Source: Viridibacterium sediminicola | GTDB lineage: Bacteria > Pseudomonadota > Gammaproteobacteria > Burkholderiales > Rhodocyclaceae | Assembly: GCF_039631295.1 (NCBI RefSeq) | Contig: NZ_JBDIVE010000017.1 | Span: 1 to 40,739 of the forward strand | Direction: 5' to 3' | DNA length: 40,739 bases | Shown here: positions 6,200-14,066 of the stretch, piece after piece | How the letters are laid out: every line of letters begins with the position of its first letter | Numbering within the stretch: position 1 is the stretch's first letter | Translations under genes and position numbers: made by a program | Notes under the pieces: generated by a model | Databases searched by the model: none | What the model was told of the DNA's origin: nothing | What the model saw: the letters and a program-made list of their open reading frames with translations, nothing else

Positions 6200-7504
6200 A
6201 TGCACACCAACGATCAACCCATGCACCGTCCCCTCAACACCCGGGACTACAAGACGCTCGCCCTCGCCTCCCTCGGCGGCGCGCTGGAGTTCTACGACTT
6301 CATCATCTTCGTGTTCTTCGCCGCCGTGATCGGCGACCTGTTCTTCCCCGCCCACAGCGAGGACTGGCTGCGCCAGCTGCAAACCTACGGCATCTTCGCT
6401 GCCGGTTATCTGGCGCGCCCGCTCGGCGGCATCATCATGGCGCACTTTGGCGACAAGTTCGGCCGCAAGCGCATGTTCGCCCTGAGCATCCTGCTGATGG
6501 CCCTGCCCACCCTGCTGATGGGCCTGTTGCCGACCTATGCCAGCATCGGCCCCTGGGCGCCGATCCTGCTGCTGGTGCTGCGCATCGCCCAGGGCGCGGC
6601 GATTGGTGGCGAGGTGCCGGGCGCCTGGGTCTTCGTAGCCGAGCATGTGCCGGCACGCAAGATCGGCTATGCCTGCGGCACCCTCACTGCGGGCCTCACC
6701 GGCGGCATCCTGCTCGGTTCGCTGATCGCCACCGCCGTGAATGCCATCTGGAGCAGTGCCGAAGTGCGCGAAGGCATCTGGCGCCTGCCCTTCCTGCTCG
6801 GCGGCGGCTTCGGCCTGATCGCCATGTATCTGCGCCGCTGGCTGGAGGAAACGCCGGTGTTCACCGAGCTCAAAGCGCGCCGCGCGCTGTCGGCCAAGCT
6901 GCCGCTCAAGACCGTGCTGGCCGAGCACAAGGGCGGTGTCGCGCTGTCGATGGCCCTGACCTGGATGCTTTCGGCCGCCATCGTCGTCGTCATCCTGATG
7001 GCGCCCACCCTGCTGCAGAAGCAGTTCGGCATCGCTCCGGCACGCGCCCTGCTGGCCAGCTGCATCGCCACCCTGATGCTGAGCATCGGCTGCGTGCTCA
7101 ACGGCATCCTGGTTGACCGCTTCGGGCCGGGCCGCGTGCTGCTCATCGGCAGCGTCCTGCTGGCGGTGTTCAGCAGTGCCTTCTATCAGTCACTGGGTGC
7201 GGCGCCCGAGCTGCTGTTCCCGCTCTACGGCCTCGCCGGTCTGGCGGTGGGCGTGATCGGTACGGTGCCCTACATCATGGTGCAGTCCTTCCCACCGGCC
7301 GTGCGCTTTTCCGGGATCTCGTTTTCCTACAACGTCTCCTACGCCATCTTCGGCGGCCTGACGCCGGTGCTGATCACCCTGCTGCAACGCTGGACACCGC
7401 TGGCCCCCTCGTACTACGTGCTGGCGCTGTGTTTGCTGGGCTTTGTCATCGGCCTCGGCCTGCAAGTTGGCGGACTCCGCAAGAGCGCACTCAAGCCAGC
7501 CTGA
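6200..7504 (+). CDS. MFS transporter, metabolite:H+ symporter (MHS) family
   Basis: A 434-residue inner membrane protein with about 12 hydrophobic segments. The loop between helices 2 and 3 reads HFGDKFGRKRMFALSI, the MFS signature, and LGGALEFYDFIIFVFFA at the start is typical of the ProP/MHS branch. IAQGAAIGGEVPGAWVFVAEH is the conserved fourth-helix region of that branch. Members carry osmolytes, citrate, shikimate or other organic acids with protons; the substrate cannot be assigned. I start it at ATG 6200 (CAGGA upstream); the reading frame extends further upstream but that part does not look coding. It stands alone, 175 bases after nrdG and convergent with bamC. Confidence 0.87.
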   Translation: MHTNDQPMHRPLNTRDYKTLALASLGGALEFYDFIIFVFFAAVIGDLFFPAHSEDWLRQLQTYGIFAAGYLARPLGGIIMAHFGDKFGRKRMFALSILLMALPTLLMGLLPTYASIGPWAPILLLVLRIAQGAAIGGEVPGAWVFVAEHVPARKIGYACGTLTAGLTGGILLGSLIATAVNAIWSSAEVREGIWRLPFLLGGGFGLIAMYLRRWLEETPVFTELKARRALSAKLPLKTVLAEHKGGVALSMALTWMLSAAIVVVILMAPTLLQKQFGIAPARALLASCIATLMLSIGCVLNGILVDRFGPGRVLLIGSVLLAVFSSAFYQSLGAAPELLFPLYGLAGLAVGVIGTVPYIMVQSFPPAVRFSGISFSYNVSYAIFGGLTPVLITLLQRWTPLAPSYYVLALCLLGFVIGLGLQVGGLRKSALKPA

Positions 7505-7599
7505 TCACGCGACTGCCTGCGACCAGCGCAGGCACGGACGCCCCCCAGGGCCGCACCGCACGCCAAACGCGTGTTGTGCGGCCCTCGTCATATCTGGCG

Positions 7600-7711
7600 C
7601 CTCCCGCCTCCCGCCTCCCGCCTCCCGCCTCCCGCCTCCCGCCTCCCGCCTCCCGACTCCCGCCTCCCGCCTCCCGACTCCCGACTCCCAACTCCCAACT
7701 CCCAACTCCCA
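7600..7711. repeat. Sixteen-unit heptanucleotide tandem array, G-quadruplex candidate
   Basis: There are sixteen uninterrupted 7-base units between the MFS gene and the bamC terminator. Ten are CCTCCCG, two are ACTCCCG and four are ACTCCCA, with the ACTCCCA units clustered at the bamC-proximal end. On the minus strand every unit contains GGG separated by four bases, so the array holds sixteen G-tracts and could fold into G-quadruplexes. A 7-base unit is out of phase with codons, and I see no gene across it. Copy number is likely to vary by slippage between strains. Confidence 0.95.
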
Positions 7712-7715
7712 ACCC

Positions 7716-7745
7716 AAAAAAAATGGCCCGCACAAGGCGGGCCAT
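7716..7745 (-). terminator. Intrinsic terminator of the dapA-bamC transcript
   Basis: Minus strand: a perfect 9-bp stem ATGGCCCGC/GCGGGCCAT with a 5-base loop, running directly into eight T residues (A-run at 7716-7723 on the plus strand). It lies 26 bases past the bamC stop. The heptad array begins right after the T-run. Confidence 0.9.
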
Positions 7746-7771
7746 TCGGATCTGAGGTGTCGCGCTGCGGC

Positions 7772-8917
7772 TTACTTCAGCTCGTTGTTGAGCAAGGAGA
7801 GAATCTGCTTGGTCGCTGCCGGCGAAGCGGCGGCACCGGCCTTGTTCTGCACGCGCACCGTGGTCTTGTTGCCCTCGGACTGCACGACGATGCGGTACTG
7901 GTCGACATCGGACTTCTTGTCCTCGCTGCGCCAGAAAGCCATCCAGCTGAACCAGCTGCTGTCCTTCTTGCGGCCCAGGTCTTCGTCGGTGATGTAGCGG
8001 ACGAAATAGAGACCCTTGGTGCGGTCACGATCTTCCACCACCATGCCGATGCGGTCCAAGCTCAGACCGATCTGGCGCCAGGCGCGGTCGAAGATTTCAT
8101 CGACGAGCAGTTGCTGGCTGCCATCGGTCGCCGTGGCCAGACGCGACTTGTCGGCAATCACCTGTTCGCTCTTGGTGGCCAGCGCGGCGGCACCGGCATC
8201 GCTGCCGAAGGTGATCATCATCCGGCGCAGCATTTCGAGTTCCTGATCGGGATCGGCAGGACGCAAGATCCAGCCCGGACCGGTATAGCTGCTGCTCAGA
8301 GTCGCCTCTTCGAGACCGCGATGGCTGACGTAGATCTCAACCGTACCCGCATCCTGACCCGCTTCGATACGCGTACGGAACTTGTCACGCTGACCAGTGC
8401 TGGTAAGCGACTGCAGCATGTTGAGATTGGCCATCCAGCCGGTCAGCGCCTTGGAGCGCTTTTCGGCCCAGTCGGTTTCCATGATGTTCAGCTGCGGCGC
8501 ATCGACGGCAATCGTGAAACCCAGGTCTTCCCAGAACTTGCGCAGTTGCGGGTAAAGCACTGCCGGCGTGCCGGGCAGCACCAGCCAGCGCTGGTTGCCG
8601 GAACGCACCACGCGGGCTTTGCCGAGCACGTCCGGCGTCGTGGCGAGGGTCGCAGCGGCGGCCGACTGGGCTTCAGGTGCGCGGCTATAGGTCGACAGCG
8701 CGGTGGAGCTCTTGCGCGGATCGGTCGGCGTCTGGAAGCGATCATCACGCCCCGGGCTGACGAGGTCCGGCGGCACTTCCAGCGTCTTGCGGGCGGTGTC
8801 GCGCGAGGCGTCGCTCAGATACTCCTTCTTTTCGGTCGACGCACATCCGGCCAGCAGGACCAGCACGAGCGCACTCGCCAGCAAAGCAGGCGAGCGGGAA
8901 ACAAGGCGGGACATCAT
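7772..8917 (-). CDS. bamC: Outer membrane assembly lipoprotein BamC (NlpB)
   Basis: A 381-residue lipoprotein. The signal sequence ends in the lipobox LLAGC with Cys25 as the lipidated residue. The disordered N-terminal stretch with LEVPPDLVSP is the conserved part known to contact BamD, and two helix-grip domains follow (about 95-215 and 225-340). BamC is an accessory part of the BAM complex that inserts beta-barrel proteins into the outer membrane. ATG 8917 is 8 bases from AAGGA; ATG 8914 or TTG 8920 are alternatives. It follows dapA by 13 bases, an arrangement conserved in beta- and gammaproteobacteria, and ends in a strong terminator. Confidence 0.9.
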   Translation of the reverse strand: MMSRLVSRSPALLASALVLVLLAGCASTEKKEYLSDASRDTARKTLEVPPDLVSPGRDDRFQTPTDPRKSSTALSTYSRAPEAQSAAAATLATTPDVLGKARVVRSGNQRWLVLPGTPAVLYPQLRKFWEDLGFTIAVDAPQLNIMETDWAEKRSKALTGWMANLNMLQSLTSTGQRDKFRTRIEAGQDAGTVEIYVSHRGLEEATLSSSYTGPGWILRPADPDQELEMLRRMMITFGSDAGAAALATKSEQVIADKSRLATATDGSQQLLVDEIFDRAWRQIGLSLDRIGMVVEDRDRTKGLYFVRYITDEDLGRKKDSSWFSWMAFWRSEDKKSDVDQYRIVVQSEGNKTTVRVQNKAGAAASPAATKQILSLLNNELK

Positions 8918-8930
8918 CAAGTCAATCCTT

Positions 8931-9809
8931 TCAGTTCAGAACACCGGCTGCAAGCAGTGCAGCACGGACACGTTCGTGGTAAGTCTCGGAGAGGCGGGTC
9001 AGCGGCAAGCGGATGCTGTCGCCGATCAGGTCCATCTGGGCACAAGCCCACTTGACCGGAATCGGGTTGGCCTCGACGAACAGATCGCGATTGAGCAGAT
9101 AAAGTTTCCGGTTGATTTCGCGCGCCGTGGCGATATCACCGGCCAGCGCCGCGACGCACAGCTCGTGCATCAGGCGCGGTGCCACATTGGCCGACACGGA
9201 AATGACGCCGTGGCCGCCCAGGGCAATGAAGGGCAGCACCGTCATGTCGTCGCCGCTGTAAAGCAGGAAATCCTTGGGTGCGCGCATCGCCAGATCGGTG
9301 ATGCGCTCGACGCTGCCGGTGGCGTCCTTGATGCCGATGATGCCGGGCAGCTGGGCCAGGCGCAGCACCGTGTCGTTCTGCAGATCCGCCACCGTGCGAC
9401 CGGGCACGTTGTAGAGGATGACCGGCAGCTCGACCGCTTCGGCAATCGCCTTGAAGTGCTGGTACATGCCCTCTTGCGTCGGGCGGTTGTAGTAGGGCAC
9501 CACCGACAAACCGGCCTGCGCACCGACTTCCTTGGCAAAGCGGGTCAGCTCGATGGCTTCGGAGGTGGAATTGGCGCCCGTGCCGGCGATGATGGGAATG
9601 CGCCCTGCGGCGTGCTCAACCGCCACGCGGATCAGGCTGCAATGCTCCTCGACATTGACCGTCGGCGATTCGCCGGTCGTGCCGACGATCACCAGACCAT
9701 CAGAACCTTCACGCACATGAAAATCAATGAGCGCGCGGAAACGCACCAGATCAAGCTGGCCGTCCGCCAGCATCGGCGTCACCAGCGCAACGAGAGAACC
9801 TGTCAACAT
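8931..9809 (-). CDS. dapA: 4-hydroxy-tetrahydrodipicolinate synthase
   Basis: A 292-residue protein, the same length as E. coli DapA, catalysing condensation of pyruvate with aspartate semialdehyde in lysine and diaminopimelate synthesis. The Schiff-base lysine is K161 in GIIGIKDATG, and the catalytic residues T44 (IVGTTGES) and Y133 (ILYNVPGR) sit at the E. coli positions. The start ATG at 9809 gives the canonical MLTGSLVALVTPM opening; the frame is open further upstream only because it runs through an antisense-free shadow of the next gene. It is cytoplasmic. It is probably transcribed together with bamC. Confidence 0.97.
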   Translation of the reverse strand: MLTGSLVALVTPMLADGQLDLVRFRALIDFHVREGSDGLVIVGTTGESPTVNVEEHCSLIRVAVEHAAGRIPIIAGTGANSTSEAIELTRFAKEVGAQAGLSVVPYYNRPTQEGMYQHFKAIAEAVELPVILYNVPGRTVADLQNDTVLRLAQLPGIIGIKDATGSVERITDLAMRAPKDFLLYSGDDMTVLPFIALGGHGVISVSANVAPRLMHELCVAALAGDIATAREINRKLYLLNRDLFVEANPIPVKWACAQMDLIGDSIRLPLTRLSETYHERVRAALLAAGVLN

Positions 9810-9858
9810 GACACTCTTCGGCTGAAAATCGAATCCGGCATTGTACCCGAGCAAGGGC

Positions 9859-10785
9859 TCAAATGCCTGCCAGCGCCTTGATGTGCACCGCGACGCTGCG
9901 ACCGAGCGCCGACAGGTCGTAACCGCCCTCCAGCATCGACACGATGCGCCCCGCGCAATGCTGGCGGGCAAAGTCGCAGAGCTGCTCGGTGATCCAGGCA
10001 TAGTCGTGCTCGAACAGGCCCATCGAGGCCATATCGTCCTCGTAGTGGGCGTCAAAGCCGGCCGAGACGAAGAGCATCTGCGGCCGGTGTTCGGCCAGCG
10101 CGGGCAGCCAGGTATTGCTGACCAGTTCGCGCACCACATCGCCCTTGCTGTGCACCGGCAGCGGCGCGTTGCGCATGTTCGGGCCGCGCGGCGTGGCACC
10201 GCTGTAGGGATAGAGCGGATGCTGGAAAAAACCGACCATCAGCACGCGCGGATCGTCAGCAAAGATGTCCTCGGTGCCATTGCCGTGATGGACATCGAAA
10301 TCGACGATGGCAACACGTTCCAGGCCGTGCACCTGCAGGGCATGGCGGGCGGCAATCGCCACATTGTTGAAGAAGCAGAAGCCCATGGCGCGGTCGCGCT
10401 CGGCATGGTGACCGGGCGGGCGCACGGCGCAGAAGGCGGTATCGACCTCGCCGCGCAGCACCAGATCGGTGGCCAGGATGCCCGCACCCGCCGCACGTTG
10501 CGCTGCGGCCAGGGTGCGCGAGCACATCGCGGTGTCGGGGTCCAGATGGACGATGCCGCTCTCCGGCGAACTCTCGAAGAGGTGGCGGATATACGGTGGC
10601 GAGTGCGCCAGCTGCAATTGCTCGATGCTCGCAGCGGGCGCCTCGAAATGCTCCAGGTACATCTCCAGCCCGCAGGCGATGAGGCGATCCTGGATCGCGG
10701 CCAGCCGGTCAGGCGATTCCGGATGCGTCTTGCCCATATTGTGCAAGCTGCAATCCGGATGCGAAATGAATGCAGTACCTGACAT
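9859..10785 (-). CDS. Histone deacetylase family protein (acetylpolyamine amidohydrolase/AcuC type)
   Basis: A 308-residue zinc hydrolase. Signature motifs are RPPGHHAERDRAMGFCFFNN with the catalytic pair H126/H127, and VDFDVHHGNGTED with zinc ligands D164 and H166. The third ligand is D245 in SAGFDAH, and the transition-state Tyr is Y289 in EGGYD. Bacterial members remove acetyl groups from polyamines or lysines; the substrate is unknown here. The sequence resembles the class II-like deacetylases common in betaproteobacteria. It lies 49 bases upstream of dapA in the same direction and may share a transcript with it. Confidence 0.9.
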   Translation of the reverse strand: MSGTAFISHPDCSLHNMGKTHPESPDRLAAIQDRLIACGLEMYLEHFEAPAASIEQLQLAHSPPYIRHLFESSPESGIVHLDPDTAMCSRTLAAAQRAAGAGILATDLVLRGEVDTAFCAVRPPGHHAERDRAMGFCFFNNVAIAARHALQVHGLERVAIVDFDVHHGNGTEDIFADDPRVLMVGFFQHPLYPYSGATPRGPNMRNAPLPVHSKGDVVRELVSNTWLPALAEHRPQMLFVSAGFDAHYEDDMASMGLFEHDYAWITEQLCDFARQHCAGRIVSMLEGGYDLSALGRSVAVHIKALAGI

Positions 10786-10873
10786 GTCGCCAGCCTCTGT
10801 GAAAACTCAGGGAACCTCAGCCCTCACGGTGCCGCAGCCGGCAGCGGAATTCAAGCCGGGCAAACCCGCTGCG

Positions 10874-12112
10874 TCAGTCGAGCACGTGCGAGAGCAGGCC
10901 GTCGGCCAGCTTGGGCTCGAACCAGGTCGACTTGGGCGGCATGATCTGATCTGCATCGGCTACCGCCATCAGGTCGGCCATGGTGGTCGGATACATCGCG
11001 AATGCCACAGCCATTTCACCGCTGGCGACACGCTTTTCCAGTTCCGGCAAACCACGGATACCGCCGACGAAATCGATGCGCTTGTCGCGACGCAGATCGG
11101 CAATGCCCAGCACCGGCCCCAGCAGGTGTTCGGAGAGCAGGCTCACATCGAGACGCGCCACCGGATCTTGCGGCACCAGTTCGGGCTTGATCTGCAGGCG
11201 ATACCACTGCGTGCCGAGGAACATGCCGACTTCGCCATGCTGCGCCGGCTTGACCGCAGCCGCGCTCGGCGTGACGCTGAACGCGCCTGCAATGCTTGCC
11301 AGGAACTGTTCGGCCGTGAGGCCGTTGAGATCGGTGACCACGCGGTTGTAGTCGAGAATCTTCAGCTCATGATCGGGGAAGATCACCGACAGGAAGTAGT
11401 TGTAGGACTCGCTGCCGCTGTGAGCGGCATTGGCGGCCTTGCGTGCCGCGCAGACGCGCGAGGCGGCGGCCGAACGATGGTGGCCGTCAGCAATGTAGAG
11501 CGCATGCATGGCGTCGAACTGCGCCGTCAGCTGTTCCAGCGTGGCGACATCGCTGATCGCCCACACCGTGTGGCGAATGCCATCATCGGCGACGGCATCG
11601 GCAATCGGCTCGGCAGCGGTGGCCGCCTGCAGGATCGCATCGACGACCGGCGCTTTCGGGTAGGCGAGCAGCACCGGACCGGTCTGCGCGGACAGCGCTT
11701 CGATCTGGCGCACACGGTCGTCCTCTTTGTCCGGACGCGTCAGCTCGTGGCGACGGATGCGGTTCTTGTCGTAGTCCGCCACCGAAGCGGACGCCACCAG
11801 ACCCGTCTGCACATGGCTGCCCATGATGATGCGATAGACGTAATAGCTCGCTGCCGCATCGCGCACCAGCACGCCAGCCTCGATCATCTTGTGCAGGTTC
11901 TCGGCCGCCTTGGCATAGACCTGCGGCGAGTAGATGTCGGTATCGAGCGGCAGATCGATTTCCGGCTTGGAGATGTGCAGGAAGCTAAACGGCTTGCCGG
12001 CCGCGCGCTCGCGCGCCTCGCTGCTGGAGAGCACGTCATAAGGCGGGGCGACGATCTCGGGGGCGCGGCCACTGGCGGGGCGCAGCCCCTTGAAAGCTTG
12101 GATCAGGTGCAT
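10874..12112 (-). CDS. DUF1015 family protein of unknown function
   Basis: A 412-residue cytoplasmic protein beginning MHLIQAFKGLRPASGRAPEIVAPPYDVLS, the opening typical of the DUF1015 family. YIADGHHRSAAASRV (around 220-235) is the family's most striking motif and resembles the DGHHR nucleotide-binding signature of ParB/sulfiredoxin-like folds; that comparison is mine. FVGGIRGLPELEKRV and TWFEPKLADGLLSHVLD close the protein. ATG 12112 begins 16 bases after the DAHP synthase stop, with no strong ribosome site, so translation may be coupled. The molecular function is not established to my knowledge. Elsewhere such genes often sit near serine or aromatic amino acid genes, which the context here matches. 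Confidence 0.85.
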   Translation of the reverse strand: MHLIQAFKGLRPASGRAPEIVAPPYDVLSSSEARERAAGKPFSFLHISKPEIDLPLDTDIYSPQVYAKAAENLHKMIEAGVLVRDAAASYYVYRIIMGSHVQTGLVASASVADYDKNRIRRHELTRPDKEDDRVRQIEALSAQTGPVLLAYPKAPVVDAILQAATAAEPIADAVADDGIRHTVWAISDVATLEQLTAQFDAMHALYIADGHHRSAAASRVCAARKAANAAHSGSESYNYFLSVIFPDHELKILDYNRVVTDLNGLTAEQFLASIAGAFSVTPSAAAVKPAQHGEVGMFLGTQWYRLQIKPELVPQDPVARLDVSLLSEHLLGPVLGIADLRRDKRIDFVGGIRGLPELEKRVASGEMAVAFAMYPTTMADLMAVADADQIMPPKSTWFEPKLADGLLSHVLD

Positions 12113-12128
12113 GCTTGTTCGCTTCGGT

Positions 12129-13208
12129 TCAGAGTTTTTCGGCACGCGCGGCCACCAGGCTGCGCAAGGATTCTGCACTGGCGCGCAGCAGGGTTTCGGT
12201 GGTGTCCCAGCCGATGCAAGCATCGGTGACGGAGCAGCCGCGCTTGAGTTCAGCCAGATTGGCGGGAATCGGCTGATTGCCCGCCTCCAGGAAGCTCTCG
12301 ATCATCACGCCGATGATCGACTGATTGCCGGCCACCACTTGCGAGACCACGTCACGCATCACCAGCGGCTGCAGCTCGGGCTTCTTCCAGGAATTGGCGT
12401 GCGAGCAATCGACGATGATGTTCTGCGGCAGCTTGGCCTTGGCCAGCGCCTGCTCGGCCAGCGAGACCGACACCGTATCGTAGTTCGGGCGTCCGCCACC
12501 ACCGCGCAGCACGAGGTGGCTGTAACGATTGCCACGCGTGCGGATGATCGCCGCCTCGCCCTTGTCATTGATGCCGAGGAAGCTGTGCGCGGCCGAGGCC
12601 GAGAGGATGCCGTTGGTGGCCGCATCGAGCGAACCATCGGTACCGTTCTTGAAGCCTACCGGCGTCGACAAACCCGAAGCCATCTCGCGGTGCGTTTGCG
12701 ATTCAGCGGTGCGCGCACCGATTGCCGTCCAGCTGACTAGATCACCGTAGTACTGCGGCGAGATCGGGTCCAGCGCTTCGGTCGCCGCCGGCAAGCCGAA
12801 TTCGGCCACATCGAGCAGGAAGCGACGACCGCGCTCCATGCCTTCCTCGATGTGGAAGGAGTCATCCATGCGCGGGTCATTGATGAAGCCCTTCCAGCCC
12901 GTCGAAGTACGCGGCTTCTCGAAATACACGCGCATCACGACGTACAGGGTCTCGGACAATTCCTCAGCCAGCTGACGCAGGCGGCGGGCGTATTCGATAC
13001 CCGCCGAAGGATCGTGGATCGAACAGGGACCGACGATGACGAGGAAGCGCGGATCCTGGCGATCGAGGATGCGCTGCAGGGTGCGGCGCCCTTCGGTGAC
13101 CGTCTGCGCTGCCGTATCGGTCAGTCGCACGCGCGCCTTGATCTCGCCCGGCGAGGGCATCGGATCAAAAGCGGCGACATTGAGATTCTCGGTGGAAGCG
13201 TGGCTCAT
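12129..13208 (-). CDS. 3-deoxy-7-phosphoheptulonate (DAHP) synthase, class I
   Basis: A 359-residue enzyme of the AroF/AroG/AroH type. It joins phosphoenolpyruvate and erythrose 4-phosphate, the first step of the shikimate pathway. Conserved blocks are VIVGPCSIHDPSAGIEYA, RVYFEKPRTSTGWKGFINDP, GARTAESQTHREMASGLS, VDCSHANSWKK and SIIGVMIESFLEAGNQ. Cys in GPCS, His in DCSHAN and Glu in MIESFLE are metal ligands in the family. Which feedback isoform it is cannot be judged safely. ATG 13208 is preferred over TTG 13241; neither has a good Shine-Dalgarno. It is the first gene of a two-gene unit with the DUF1015 gene. Confidence 0.95.
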   Translation of the reverse strand: MSHASTENLNVAAFDPMPSPGEIKARVRLTDTAAQTVTEGRRTLQRILDRQDPRFLVIVGPCSIHDPSAGIEYARRLRQLAEELSETLYVVMRVYFEKPRTSTGWKGFINDPRMDDSFHIEEGMERGRRFLLDVAEFGLPAATEALDPISPQYYGDLVSWTAIGARTAESQTHREMASGLSTPVGFKNGTDGSLDAATNGILSASAAHSFLGINDKGEAAIIRTRGNRYSHLVLRGGGGRPNYDTVSVSLAEQALAKAKLPQNIIVDCSHANSWKKPELQPLVMRDVVSQVVAGNQSIIGVMIESFLEAGNQPIPANLAELKRGCSVTDACIGWDTTETLLRASAESLRSLVAARAEKL

Positions 13209-13244
13209 GACAGTAAGGAGTGAGATGAAGTGAAAACGCAAAAC

Positions 13245-13268
13245 AAAAACCCGCCATGTGGCGGGTTT
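13245..13268 (-). terminator. Terminator of the rpmB-rpmG transcript
   Basis: A 9-bp stem AAACCCGCC/GGCGGGTTT with a 4-base loop. On the minus strand it continues into TTTTTGTTTTG. It lies 43 bases after the rpmG stop and upstream of the DAHP synthase gene, which therefore must have its own promoter in the short remaining gap or rely on read-through. Confidence 0.85.
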
Positions 13269-13310
13269 GTGCTGGAACCGGAACCACGCCTGGGTCAGGC
13301 GGGGTCAAGC

Positions 13311-13478
13311 TTACTTGAGCTTGGTTTCCTTGTACGCCACGTGCTTGCGAACAACCGGGTCATACTTGATGAACTCAAGCTTTTCCGGCGTGGTGCGCTT
13401 GTTCTTGTTGGTGGTATAGAAGTGGCCGGTGCCCGCAGAGGACTCCAGCTTGATCTTTTCACGTCCGCCTTTTGCCAT
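13311..13478 (-). CDS. rpmG: 50S ribosomal protein L33
   Basis: A 55-residue basic protein, MAKGGREKIKLES then AGTGHFYTTNKNKRTTPEKLE and the KETKLK tail, the standard L33 sequence. It has no cysteines, so it is the zinc-independent (C-minus) form. AAGGAG precedes the ATG at 13478. It lies 32 bases downstream of rpmB, the usual rpmB-rpmG pair. L33 sits near the E site of the large subunit. The gene is too short to appear in most ORF lists. Confidence 0.97.
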   Translation of the reverse strand: MAKGGREKIKLESSAGTGHFYTTNKNKRTTPEKLEFIKYDPVVRKHVAYKETKLK

Positions 13479-13510
13479 TTTCAGTACTCCTTAGTCTTGA
13501 GCTTGGTGGC

Positions 13511-13747
13511 TCAAACGCGCTCGCCGCGCTCGCGCAGCTCGGCCAGAACGACATCGATGCCGCGCTTGTCGATAGTGCGCAAGCCAGCGTTGGAAACGCG
13601 CAGGCTCACGAAACGGTTTTCAGATTCAACCCAGAAACGACGATTCTGCAGGTTGGGCAGAAAACGGCGCTTGGTCTTGTTATTGGCGTGGGAAACATTG
13701 TTACCCACCATCGGGCCCTTGCCCGTCACGATGCAAACTCGAGACAT
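13511..13747 (-). CDS. rpmB: 50S ribosomal protein L28
   Basis: A 78-residue protein with the L28 pattern MSRVCIVTGKGPMVGNNVSHANNKTKRRF and the C-terminal RVSNAGLRTIDKRGID. It is needed for 70S assembly. TAGGAGCGAGAG precedes the ATG. It is the first gene of rpmB-rpmG, with a long leader of about 235 bases back to a sigma70-like promoter. Confidence 0.98.
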   Translation of the reverse strand: MSRVCIVTGKGPMVGNNVSHANNKTKRRFLPNLQNRRFWVESENRFVSLRVSNAGLRTIDKRGIDVVLAELRERGERV

Positions 13748-13822
13748 CTCTCGCTCCTAAGCCTTAATATCTTCGGCCGTTTCCGCGTCTGGCGCTCCGC
13801 TGGCCGAATCGTTACCGACTCT

Positions 13823-13860
13823 CCCGCTTCGCAACCCCTTGTACAACCCGCTTCACAACC
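13823..13860. repeat. Direct repeat flanking a palindrome in the rpmB leader
   Basis: The 14-mer CCCGCTTCGCAACC (13823-13836) recurs as CCCGCTTCACAACC (13847-13860), 13 of 14 matching. The perfect 8-base palindrome TTGTACAA (13839-13846) lies between the copies. The rest of the 319-base gap 13748-14066 holds the rpmBG promoter and no credible gene. Confidence 0.6.
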
Positions 13861-13982
13861 ACTTGACCCCCTGCAATGCAGGCGCCACGCTTGTTCCGGC
13901 CCCGCACAACACGCCACACGAATGCTCAAGCCACCCTAGAGGACAAGCTCATCCGTTCGCGCCAATTGCGGGAAAGCCGCCG

Positions 13983-14012
13983 ATTATACAAGGCAGCTTA
14001 AAGACTTTTCAA
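13983..14012 (-). promoter_or_regulatory. Sigma70-like promoter for rpmB-rpmG
   Basis: Minus strand: -35 TTGAAA (complement of 14007-14012), an 18-base spacer, then a perfect -10 TATAAT (complement of 13983-13988). It stands out from the GC-rich context and faces rpmB, 235 bases downstream. The -35 lies 55 bases beyond the radC stop. Confidence 0.75.
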
Positions 14013-14066
14013 GCCCTATTTCGCCAAACCCGTTCAAGCCTCACCAGCGCTAGCTGCCGCAAGGCC

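Noticed and set aside
7600..7711. CRISPR array
   Set aside because: The units are only 7 bases long and contiguous, with no spacers. It is a simple tandem repeat.
7571..9055. A 494-codon plus-strand frame across the heptad array and bamC
   Set aside because: It consists of repeat translation followed by the antisense of bamC; there is no initiation signal and no family.
8931..10199. A 422-residue fusion upstream of dapA
   Set aside because: The extra N-terminal part is an out-of-frame reading of the HDAC-family gene; DapA starts canonically at 9809.
13251..13310. Additional stem CGCCTG/CAGGCG at 13287-13301 as a second terminator
   Set aside because: It is short, has no T-run, and lies between the rpmG stop and the much better hairpin at 13245-13268.
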